Source of the DNA: Typha latifolia
Lineage: Eukaryota > Streptophyta > Magnoliopsida > Poales > Typhaceae
Direction of reading: 5' to 3'
Length of the DNA stretch: 64,000 bases
Assembly (NCBI GenBank): GCA_019914945.1
Contig: CM034105.1
Span: 4,588,001 to 4,652,000, forward strand
The notes under the pieces: generated by a model
What the model saw: the letters and a program-made list of their open reading frames with translations, nothing else
Told to the model about the DNA's origin: nothing
The model's database searches: none
Shown here: in pieces, positions 34,136 to 44,453 of the stretch
Layout: the number at the start of each line of letters is the position of its first letter
Numbering within the stretch: position 1 is the first letter of the stretch
Program-made: the position numbers and the translations under genes

Positions 34136-35560
34136 AACTGACACTGACGGGGGACGAGGGTGAAGATGCGCTGAAGCACCGGGCTTCCTCGTCGAAGTCC
34201 GACCGTGCCAGGACAGATGCTCCCGGAAGTGCCAAAACGAATGCTCACGGCCAGTCATGGGCGTCTGTAGCAACAGGTTGGCAGTCATCACCTAGCTCGG
34301 TCGTGAGACCCATCCTTGCAGAGGTGCTGGCAAAAATCCGGTCACAACTCGAGGATTATGTGGTGATCGACTCTGAGACACTGGAGCGCTGCAGAGCAAG
34401 ATGGAAACTCACTCTCTTCGGGAGATTCTTGGGGAAGGGTATACCCCTAATGTGGCTGAAGGCCATACTAGCAAAGTTATGAAACGGTATAGAGGGTTTC
34501 TCGGTCTCAGATATGCAGGAAGGATTCTATGCCTTCCGGTTTGAGAGGCAGGAGGACCTCACCTATGCATTGATGAATGGCCCATGGACCATACTGGGCA
34601 AGGTGCTGAACTTGATTCCATGATGGAACAATTTCCGGCCATCAATGGAAGCTTTTGCTACGGCCCTGGTGTGGATTCAGCTCCATAACCTCCCAAAGGA
34701 ATATTGGGAACTGGAAGCACTGGTTTAAGTAGCTGCCTACTTTGGAAAGCCTCTCCGAATAGACGAAATGACACTTGACCACTCACATAGCCGGTTCGGT
34801 AGAGTATGCATTGAGGTGGATCTCTGGTAGCCGCTGAAGACGATGGTCTGGCTAGGCCCAAATGAGGATCAGCTGGAGCAAACCGTGATCTATGAAAGTA
34901 TACCAAATTTCTGCTACTTCTGCGGGATGATTGGCCACAAGGCGAAGGGTTGCCCATCAGCTTCAAAGTACCAAAAATGGTGCAGGATTGCACGGGGTGG
35001 AACATGAGATGTTGCCGGAACAAGGTGGTGATCAACCGGAGCGGGAGCAAGAGCCGGCAGAGCCAGGCTCGATGTACGGGCCTTGGTTCACAGTCCAACG
35101 CTGAGCTAGAAAAGGAAATAGCTCTACAAGGGATAGCCTGAGAGGTAATGGGGGTGCTCCTTGGAGGCGAGATGGTGTAGGGCCATGCATGCAACCAGCT
35201 AGCGTGGAGCCCCTACATGGTACGACCAACTAGGGATGGAAAGCTCATTCGAGCATAAGATCTCAGGAGTGCACGACCAACCGAGAGCGCAGACTTTCCC
35301 AAAATAAGAGGGGAAAAGGACTAGAGGCCGAGAAGATCTCAGGAGTGCCAGATTTCGAAGGTTCCCAAGCAAAGCCAACAATTGAGGGTGGAGGAGGCTG
35401 GCAGGCGTGAGGACGAGGATGCTTACACAAGTAACAAAGGAAAGGGTAAAATGGACAACAGCGCACCCATCAACACACCGTCCAAAGGGACCTGCATAGG
35501 GTCCTATTCATAGGTCAAGTAAGTGTCGGATCAGCAACAGTTTTGTATGGCGAATCTCAC
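34136..35560 (+). pseudogene. LINE ORF1 (DUF4283-like, zinc knuckle), broken
   Basis: The RNA-binding ORF1 protein of the element. Readable parts are SWASVATGW, RARWKLTLFGRFLGKGIP, then after a TGA stop NGIEGFSVSDMQEGFYAFRF and MNGPWTILGKVLNLIP, and finally a CCHC knuckle CYFCGMIGHKAKGC at 34912-34953. These blocks match the DUF4283 plus zinc knuckle layout of plant L1 ORF1. At least four in-frame stops interrupt the main frame (for example near 34480, 34620, 34726 and 34828). In the first, the family context suggests a tryptophan codon has become TGA. Confidence 0.8.
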
Positions 35561-36114
35561 ACCAAATCCAGCCCCATAGACCGCATCACCTGTTCACCTA
35601 TCATCCGGGCCACCTGTCATAACAGGGATGCGTAGAGATAAGGAGGACAACATCCACACGCAAAACATCGGGATAGCCAACATTAATGGCTTGTCCATCA
35701 AACTGGGGTCAGGCGGCCTACGTACCCACTGTTCACCTTACGTAAAAATCATACAACAAAAAACCAACGGAGCCATGCAGGCTGGTGACTTCCCCAAAGA
35801 GATCATGCAAAAGGGGATGGCCTCAGTCCAGTTTAGGCCGGAGACGGAGAAGGTGGAGGAGCCATCAGTCCTCCACACTGCCATGGTGGCTAACCTGAAG
35901 CAGGCCCTATGTCATGAGCTAAACCAGGACGACCTCGAGGCAATGGAGTTGGAGCTCGAAGATTCGCACCTGGCGATTGTGGAGGTCGGAGCTAGGGGCA
36001 TAAACAAACCACCAATGGTCACGGAGGAGATTTTGGGGGAAGGTCGGCCCGAGGTGGCCAAATGGGGGAGACAGGCCTAGCCGGTACCCCCTCCTCAACA
36101 ACTATTAGTCCAAT

Positions 36115-39100
36115 GTTTAAAGCTATTACGTGAAATTATAGATGTGCTCTTAAAAAAGAAGCACTTGACAGATGTAGGGATATGAACAGAGAGCATAACC
36201 TTGATATGTTGATCTTGTTAGAAACCCACACAAGCTGGGGTGGAGCCAAGAAGGTGGCGAGAGCCTTAGGGCATTGTTGGCGTTGGTTCGCAATACCGAC
36301 GCTAGGAGTGTCTGGAGGCATTATGGTGCTGTGAAAAACGGAGGTAGGCTGGGTGGACGCAATGGCGGTGTCATGTTATGCGGTCCATCTAGTGATTACT
36401 AGTAGGAAGTGCTAAACGTGGATGTGGACGGCGGTGTACGCGAGCACCAATCTTCAAGTCCAAGGGGAACTATAGGAGGAACTGTCAACCTTGAGGGGCA
36501 TCAATGTGCCTTGGATCATCAGAGGGGACTTTAATGCTTACACCTCGGTACATGAGAAGAAAAGCAAAGGTGGAGTGGAGCTGGGCCCTAAGTGTAAGGC
36601 TTTCAAAGCCTTCGTTGAGATCATTGGTTTATGCGACCTTGGATACGTGGGGGTTCCGTTCACTTGGTTCAACAACCAGGCTAGGGCCAACCGCATCTGG
36701 GTCCGGCTTGACCGGATGCTAGCATACCCTTGATGGGTGGGGGAACACCCACACTGCAAGGTGTTCCACCTGGACAGATTTGCTTCTGACCATGCACCCT
36801 TGCTCCTCACGGTGCAGATTAATCCTGAAAAAATAACGCGTCCATTTTGATTTGAGATGATTTTGCTTGAATATGAAAGCTGTGGAAGCGTAGTCGAGAG
36901 GGTATAGAGACAAGTGTGTAGAGCCAACCCCATGCACGACTTCATGCACAAGGTCAATAAATTACAAGGTAAGCTTCGACGATGGGCTAAACATGAAGTG
37001 GGCAGCTTGGAACTACAACTTAAGTGCACCTGTGGAAAAATCATGGAGATGGAGGAGCGAGATGTTAAGGGTCAATTAGGAGAAGGGGACCTCCCCTTGC
37101 TGAGAAGTCTTTACAACAGGAAAGCTGCTCTGAGTAGGCAGCTAAATCTAAAATGGCTGCAGAGGTCGCGACTGTACTGGGTTAATGATGGAGACAGAAA
37201 CACAAAGTATTTCCATCTCTCGGCAACAATCAGGAGGTAACGTAACCGGATCCCTGGAGTTCTCGACTCCAATGGCAACTGGGTGCAAGAGCAGGAGGGA
37301 GTTGGCAAGCTGTTCTCGGACTTCTATAAGTGTCTGTGGGGACCGGAGGCCAACACCTCTCCCTCTAATGAAGATTGGCCTAAGCTACCGTAGTTGTCCC
37401 GAGAAGATGCCCAACAGCTAGATGCCCCTGTGTCCTGAGAAGAGATAAAGGCTGCACTGTGGAGTCTTCCCCACGGGAAAGCCCCGGGGCCAGATGGCTT
37501 GCAAGCTGAGGTGTACATCCAGTTTTGGGAAGCCATGGGTGAAAGCCTACTGCAGGCGATAAATCACTTCTTCACATTCGCCTCTCTCCCCAACCATTGG
37601 GGGCAGACCTTCATCACTCTCATCCCCAAAAAAGATAATCCCACACGGGTTCAAGAGTACAAACTGATATCTCTCTATAATGTGGCCTACAAGGTTATCG
37701 CCATAATACTCGTCGGTTGTCTTAAGCCGGTATTATCATCCCTGGTGGGGCCGGAGCAGGCGGCGTTTGTGGCAGGATGGAGCATTGTCGATAACACACT
37801 AGCGGCACAAGAAGTGGCGCACTCGATGTGCTCGGATAGACTATCCCCACCGGTGATGATGGCTAAGTTGGATATGGAAAAGGCCTATGATAAGGTGAGT
37901 TGGGAGGCAGTCGTGGACACCCTCTTGCGTATGGGCTTCTTAGCATCGTGGCGAAAGTGGATATGGGCCTGTATCTCATCGCCTCGGTACGCTATCCTGA
38001 TCAACGGCAAGCCGTCTGAATGGATCTGTCCACACAGAGGACTCAGGCAAGGAGATCCCTTATCTCCCTACCTGTTCATCTTGGTGTCTCAGATACTGCC
38101 CGGATTAATCAACCGAAAGGTGAGTAATGGAGATCTGCAGGCTTTTAAGGTCGGTGACGTGCAGATCTCTCACTTACTGTATGCAGATGACCTCCTGATA
38201 ACGGCTCAAGCTTCGCCAGCCAACGCGAACTGCATCCTAGAATGCCTTAGCCACTACGAGGCCCTATCCAACCAAAGAGTCAACTTCCAAAAGTCCGCTC
38301 TGTACCTACCAACCTGGATGCCAACAGTGCAGCAAGTTGAACTAAGTGGCAGCCTTGGTCTTCATATTGCGGCGCTACCTTTCATTTACCTTGGTGTGAT
38401 CATCTCGGGCAAACACGTGAAGGTCAGGGAGCACCAATCATTGGTAGAGTGGGTGGATAAGAAGCTGGCGAGCTGGAAGCTTGGAGTGCTGTCTACAGCC
38501 GGACGAAGTACGCTCATCAATGCCACGCTCTTGGCAATTCCGACGTACTGGCTCGGAAGCACCTGGCTACCAGATTCGGTCTTGGAGACTATAACCAAGA
38601 AGGCCAGATCCTTCCTTTGGGACAAAACAAACGGGCGTGGAATGCACTTAGTTAGCTGGGAGACTGACCAAAGCAGAGGGTGGTTTGGCGATCAAAGACC
38701 TCTGAAGAGCAAGAACTGCGCACATAGGAAAGTTAGCGTTAAAGGTGTTGAACCAAGAGGAGGTACCGTGGGTCAACTTGCTTATAGCTAAGTATGGACC
38801 TTTGAGCCCCTGGAACCGCTTTGAAGGACAGAACGTCTCCTGGCTATGGAGGACGATCAATGGTGTGGCGAGAAGTCTGAAGTCGGGCTTTAGAAAGTTA
38901 ATTGGCAACGGTTGCACAACCAGTGCAGCGGCAGAACCTTGGCTCTCACCGGTCCCGTGGAGCAGACAACCCAGTATAATGAACATTAGCCTACTGGATG
39001 AGACAGTTAAGGTAGAGGAGCTGCTAGACAGGCAGAGATGGGACAAACGTCGGATTGTTGATGAGGCAGGAGAAGAGCTGGTCTTCGACATCTTGACGTT

Positions 39101-40151
39101 CCAAGCAGGGAGCCCCACCTCAGCTGATATGTGGATCTGGTGGCCGTATCCGCATGGCAAGCCAACAGTGAAGTCTATTTACTCCTTCCTCAGCCCAGCA
39201 GCGGAGGACAACTAGCTAGGTTGGAAGGTGCTGTGGAAACTCCAGGTAGCGCCTAGAGTGCGTACCTTTGTGTGGAAGCTCTTGTGGAGACGACTCCCCA
39301 CAAATGTGCTCATTGGAAGGTTTGGATTGAGATATGGGGAGCTGTGTGTGCTATGTGAGCTTCATGAAGAGACTATCACCCACCTATTCTTCACGTGTAG
39401 ATACTGTCTCGAGTGCTGGGCCGAGCTCCAAAACTACATGGGGAGGCTGGAGCATCAAGTGGATGAGAATTGGCTGACCTCTACTTGGCATGCTGACCCT
39501 CAGAAGGACATGGAAGTTAAGGCCAAAATTGCATCGACGTTGTGGATGATCTGGAAACAGAGAAACGCTGTGATGTTCGGTGGTGGAAGATTAAGCCCGA
39601 GGGTACTTACCAGGAAGGCGCTAGCTATGGCCAAAGAATATGCCAAGAGCGAGGAGGCTCCTAAGGAAGCTACGACAAGGGGGCAGACCAAATGGGTTGC
39701 CCCGGATAAGGGCTAGGTGAAGCTTAATACAGATGGGTGCTATGATGCAGGGAACTATCAAGGTGGTGTTGGTATAGTGCTGCGGGACGAAGATGGCAAG
39801 GTGCTGCAACTCGCGTGGGAACCGTGTCCTAATATGATAGCCTTATACGCGGAAGCGTGGGCGACGAGATTTGGTCTCAGGATGGTGGACAAAGAGTGTC
39901 AGCTGTCCCTTGAGACGGACTCCCGAGAACTCGCCAATATCCTTCACAGTGAGACGAGCCTTCCTTGGTGCATTAAAAATATGGTAGATGAATGTAAAAG
40001 TCTGCTGAGAGAATGTAGAGAGTGAAGAGTCTCTAATGTCTATAGAGAGGCGAACAGAGTGGCGGATTGGGCAGCCAACCGTGGGAAGGTGGCTGGGTCC
40101 ACTGTAATTTTGGGTCCGACGGACCCTGTTCCCTCAGACCTATATAACTAG
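36115..40151 (+). pseudogene. LINE ORF2 polyprotein (endonuclease, RT, RNase H), broken
   Basis: The endonuclease starts near 36115 (MFKAIT, with the usual W changed to stop), passes LILLETH, GDFNAYTSVHEKKS (36520 on) and ends around ASDHAPLL (36785). The reverse transcriptase is the best preserved part (37499-38791). It has DMEKAYDKVSWEAV, RQGDPLSPYLFIL, and catalytic YADD at 38180-38191. A zf-RVT-like part follows at about 39228-39600 (WKLQVAPRVRTFVWKLLW, LCELHEETITHLFFTC). The RNase H begins at 39717 with LNTDGCYD, AEAWATRFG and LETDSREL, and its last block YREANRVADWAANRG ends in a stop at 40151. Stops and frameshifts separate nearly every domain. Confidence 0.85.
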
Positions 40152-40235
40152 CATCTTGGGTGAGGATAACTCGGGTTAGCTAGCTAACTCGGGTTAAGCT
40201 AGCTGAATGAAGCTCATTAATTTCAAAAAAAAAAA

Positions 40236-40253
40236 ATTATTTGGTCATGTACA
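40236..40253 (+). repeat. LINE target-site duplication, right copy
   Basis: An exact copy of the 18-bp sequence at 34094-34111. Its first base may be shared with the A-tail. Confidence 0.93.
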
Positions 40254-41609
40254 AGTGTTTCACATTATAGTTATATTTTAATAAAATATTAGTAATAGAT
40301 TATTATTAAAGTTAACAAGTATAGATAAATCACTAAAATATTATCTACTAGAATGTAAATTATTTATCAATAATTTTGCCTCAAAGATATTTTTCGTTAT
40401 GGATATAATATTGGCCACCCAACCCAGCTAAACTATGTTGTCTCATAGCAGGGTAAATAAATTGTTCCTCATGACAAGACATAAAGTTGATACTAAATTA
40501 ATAAAAAACAATAAATTTTCATTTAAAATTAAATGGCATTTTAAATAAAATGATGAAAGTACTATTAATTGGACGTAAAATAGTAGTAGTAATTAGGTAT
40601 GTTTAATTTATGAATAAAATATTAATTTTAAATTATTGTTAGATTATTATTAAAAGTTATATAGAATAAGAGGAGAGAAAATAATAAATTAGTATATCAG
40701 AATAAACTAAATTATTATTTAATTACTATATTAGAATAAAGAATAAAGAATAAAAATGTTTATTAAAGAAGAAAGTTATTCCTATTTCGCAAATTTACTA
40801 TAACATAGTTGTAGTTTTTTTTTTCTATTACAACCTTTTATATTTTATAATATTAAGTTTATTGTATATTTACAGATAAGAAAATTTGACAGACAATTGG
40901 ATAGCCAATGGGAGAAGGGCACATATGATTTTGTCCAAGTCTTAAACATTTTTATTTTGGGTTTTCTATACATAATTGCCACTAAAACCTTTCAAAATAT
41001 TTTAATTATTATTATTAAAATATATAATTATTATTAAAACCTTTGGTTTAATGTAATATTCTAGAAGATTAAAGTTAATAAACACATACAATTAAATGAG
41101 AAAGATACTTTTATTTTTTAAAGTTTAGAGTGTAAACTATTTTATCAACTATTTTCATATCATATAATGGAAGATATTTCTTATTGTACTACAATATTGG
41201 ATATCTTTTAATTTATTTTGAACAATTTATACAATGGCAAAATAGTTTCTTTATCTATATTTAATTTTGATTGTGATTAGTTAGACTAAACTAACAGATT
41301 GTCATTTTGCAGAGAGCACTATGATTTCTACGACAATTATTATATTTTTAAAGAGTATATAATGATAATTATGATATTTCAAAAATTTAATGATAATTAC
41401 GTTATTTATTTATTTATTTATTTTTATTTTTCAAATATCCTGAGCCGCTTTTGGCCGGGTTCGATTCATAAATATGAATACCCGAAAGACTGATCTTATG
41501 CGGGTCCAGACCGAATCCGACTTCTTATTAAGCCCGTGAAGTAAAACCCATGTGAAATACCCACGCTTCCTTTAAAACCCACTTAGATGCCCACCACTCG
41601 TTCGACGAA
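40254..41609. other. AT-rich intergenic and PPR leader
   Basis: Very AT-rich, with no gene seen before the PPR gene. The PPR reading frame stays open upstream of its first ATG back to a TGA at 41553-41555. Confidence 0.5.
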
Positions 41610-43424
41610 ATGCGCCACCGCGCTGCCTCATCCCTATCCTCCGCCTTCGAAAATCTCCGTCTCATGCGATCCAACGATATCATCCCTGATCACTTCGTCC
41701 TCCCAACTATCCTCTCCATCTGCGATGGTTCAGAATTCTCGACGAGGTTCGCTCTCCAGATCCACTCCCTTGTGGTTCGGACTGGGTTCGATTTCAACCC
41801 CTTCGTCCGAAGCTCCCTTATCGGCTTCTATGCCCGGTGCTCCGATCTCACCGCCGCGAAGCGCGTCCTTAACTCAGCCGGTTCGGACGACTCCGTCAGC
41901 TGGAATTCCCTCATAGGCCGCTGCTCTCGCGGTGGCTTCTACTCGGACGCCCTCGAACTGTTCGTCGAAATGCGCAAAAGAGATCTCGACTTGGACGAGT
42001 TCACGTTCCCACCCGTCCTCAATTCGTCAGCTTTACTTGGCGATACGTTCGCCGGGACGTCACTTCACGCTTCTGTTATAAGGACCGGACTCGAAGCCCA
42101 CATACACGTGGCGAACGCCTTAGTCGACATGTACGCCAAGCTCGGGAGCTTAACCTGCGCTCGCGGTATATTCGACCGGATAGAGGGAAAGGACGTAGTG
42201 ACGTGGACTTCCCTCATCACCGGACTCGCCCGTCTGGGCAACCACGACTCGGCGCTAAATCTATACCACGAGATGCTCCTCAGCCGCGTCGACCCGGACG
42301 AGTTCGTCACCGCCGCGGTGTTGAGCTCCTGCGCCGGCTCGACGGCGTTGGAACTCGGCCGGCAGATACACTCGGCTGCAGTTCGACTCGGATTCGACTC
42401 TTTCCTCTCTGTGGGCAACTCGCTCGTGTCCATGTACGCGAAAACCGGGTCGATCGACGAGGCGCGGACGGCTTTTGATGGGATGGCGCACCGCTGCGCG
42501 ATCACGTGGACGGCTCTGCTCGTCGGATACGCCCAGAACGGTCGAGGGAAGGACTCGCTCGTCATTTACGACGAGATGACTCGGACAGGGGTTAGACCGG
42601 ACTACGTCACTTTTATCGGATTATTATTCGCGTGTAGCCACGCCGGTTTGGTCGAAGCCGGTCGAGCCCACTTCGAGTCGATGGAGAAAAAGTACAAAAT
42701 TCCTCCTGGGCCGGACCACTACGCCTGCATGATTGACCTATTGGGCCGGTCCGGCCGGGTCGAGGAGGCGGTCCGCCTCCTCGACCGGAGCGAAACCGAA
42801 CCCGACGTGACGGTTTGGAAGGCCCTCCTCGCGGCTTGCCGGATCCACCGCCACGTATCCCTCGCGGAACGGGCGGCTGAGATGGTCCTCAAGCTGGACC
42901 CCGCCGACGCCGTGCCGTACGTGATGCTGTCGAACCTATACTCGCGGGCCAAGAGATGGGCTGACGTGGCGCGCATCCGGGCGTTGATGAAGTCGAGAAA
43001 CGTGACAAAGGAGCCCGGGTGCAGCTGGGTCGGGGTGGGGGGCGAGATGCACGTGTTCCACGTGGAGGACCGGGGGCACCCGCGGGCGGCCGAGATATAC
43101 CGGAAGGCGGATGAGATGATGGGGAGGATAAGGGAGGAGGAGGGGTACGTGGCGGACACCGGTTGGGCACTACAGGACGAGGAGGAGGAGGGGAAGGAGA
43201 GGGGATTGGCGTACCACAGCGAGAGGTTGGCCGTGGCTTTCGGGCTCCTGGAGGCGCCACGTGCAGCGCCGATACGCGTGTATAAGAACCTGAGGGTGTG
43301 CGGGGACTGCCACGTGGCGATTAAGCTGGTGACGAAGGTGTATGGGAGGGTGATCATACTGAGAGATGCTAATTGCTTCCATCACATGAGAGACGGACTC
43401 TGCTCTTGTGGAGACTACTGGTAG
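41610..43424 (+). CDS. pentatricopeptide repeat protein, PLS-DYW class
   Basis: An intronless 604-residue protein of the plant organelle RNA-editing factor family. Repeating PPR blocks are clear: SVSWNSLIGRCSRGGFYSDA, VANALVDMYAKLGSLTCA, DVVTWTSLITGLARLGNHDS, VGNSLVSMYAKTGSIDEA, AITWTALLVGYAQNGRGKDS, YACMIDLLGRSGRVEEA. E and E+ motifs follow (VWKALLAACRIH, EPGCSWVGV). The C-terminal DYW deaminase-like domain has the zinc/catalytic HSE (YHSERLAVAFGLL), CGDCH, and ends HHMRDGLCSCGDYW. Such proteins bind organellar transcripts and specify C-to-U editing. Third codon positions are strongly GC-rich. The N terminus is short: no targeting peptide is obvious after the first ATG, and the frame upstream of it reads like the end of another PPR motif (DAHHSFDEM), so the native start may be missing or altered. 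Confidence 0.93.
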   Translation: MRHRAASSLSSAFENLRLMRSNDIIPDHFVLPTILSICDGSEFSTRFALQIHSLVVRTGFDFNPFVRSSLIGFYARCSDLTAAKRVLNSAGSDDSVSWNSLIGRCSRGGFYSDALELFVEMRKRDLDLDEFTFPPVLNSSALLGDTFAGTSLHASVIRTGLEAHIHVANALVDMYAKLGSLTCARGIFDRIEGKDVVTWTSLITGLARLGNHDSALNLYHEMLLSRVDPDEFVTAAVLSSCAGSTALELGRQIHSAAVRLGFDSFLSVGNSLVSMYAKTGSIDEARTAFDGMAHRCAITWTALLVGYAQNGRGKDSLVIYDEMTRTGVRPDYVTFIGLLFACSHAGLVEAGRAHFESMEKKYKIPPGPDHYACMIDLLGRSGRVEEAVRLLDRSETEPDVTVWKALLAACRIHRHVSLAERAAEMVLKLDPADAVPYVMLSNLYSRAKRWADVARIRALMKSRNVTKEPGCSWVGVGGEMHVFHVEDRGHPRAAEIYRKADEMMGRIREEEGYVADTGWALQDEEEEGKERGLAYHSERLAVAFGLLEAPRAAPIRVYKNLRVCGDCHVAIKLVTKVYGRVIILRDANCFHHMRDGLCSCGDYW

Positions 43425-44453
43425 CAAGTAAGCATATTTTCCCAGGGTTGCATTTGATTAACTGACAGAAGGGAATTAGCAAGTATCAGGGGCCCGGGTT
43501 TGATGCAAATTCCCACATTTCAAAGCAGCTTATGAGATGATCAATTGACTTTCTGCATAGAAAAAGAGACTTGTTGGATTCCCCACAGAGAAGGAAGTGG
43601 TGGTCCAGAGATGAGGAAAGGATCCTTGTCACGGCCCATTGAGAGGGGAAACAAAGCACCACAAATTGATGAGAAGAATAGCTACTCGTGTGGAGCACAA
43701 CCTGAAAAGAGATCCAAAGGCTTCATTCACTGCTTGCTGTCAGGTTAGCATATAATAACTAGTGCAGTGCACAGGTTAGTACAGAGCAATTACATTAATA
43801 TTTCTATAATTTCCAGGATACTTATGACTTGTGAGCTCCTTTGGGTAACAACAGCAGGCCGCATAATGGCAACTCAGTACTGTTAATGGACAAGTACTTG
43901 TTGATTTCTCTTACTGACTCCAGAATATCTTGGAGAGCGTGCACCGAAAAATTAGAAACCCGAGCAACCTGCGACGCATCCCTCAATTTTGGATGTAACT
44001 TTTACTAATGATAATGATTTTATTCTTTATTTTTTATGAAGCCATAATATGAGTTTTTGCGTCTATGAATCTGGAGGAGGAAGTAAGTAATATTGATAAA
44101 CGTAAAAAGTTCTAAACTTTTCCAAGTCATTTTTCTGCAAGTCCATATAGTCTGCATGACCAATCTCCTCACCTTGCAACCATAGCTCAAGTTCCATTTA
44201 TTTTAGTTGTTACTATTATTATCTATGGAGGAAGAAAAAAGTAACAACAAAATATTCACAAAAAAATAAAATAAAATAAAATAAAAAAAAGACCCTCCAG
44301 TATATTCTGCCCACTTGCCGAAGATGATGCCCACGTGGACAAACCTTGATCTCCAAAAATCTCAAATACCCCTCTACTTCCTCCTCTACTCCTCTCTCTC
44401 TCTCTATCCCTTATCACCTCTCCCTCTCTCTTTTCTCCTTTCCCGTCCACTCT
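43425..44453. other. intergenic between the PPR and VTT-domain genes
   Basis: No supported gene. The last 100 bases before the next start codon are CT-rich (ctctctctctctat near 44390-44410), which looks like 5' leader. Confidence 0.5.

Larger units (their letters stand above)
34112..40235 (+). mobile_element. L1-type LINE retrotransposon with RNase H, full-length but inactive
   Basis: A 6.1-kb plus-strand non-LTR retrotransposon bounded by an exact 18-bp duplication and ending in an A-tail (40225-40236). The order is ORF1 with a CCHC zinc knuckle, then ORF2 with endonuclease, reverse transcriptase, zf-RVT-like region and RNase H. Many in-frame stops and several frameshifts make it dead. The intact ends show that it inserted as a full-length copy by target-primed reverse transcription. 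GC content is far above the AT-rich DNA on both sides. Confidence 0.93.

Noticed and set aside
42065..43427. Long antisense open frames (up to 212 codons)
   Set aside because: They lie opposite the PPR gene, whose GC-rich third positions remove stops from the other strand. No family motif is seen.
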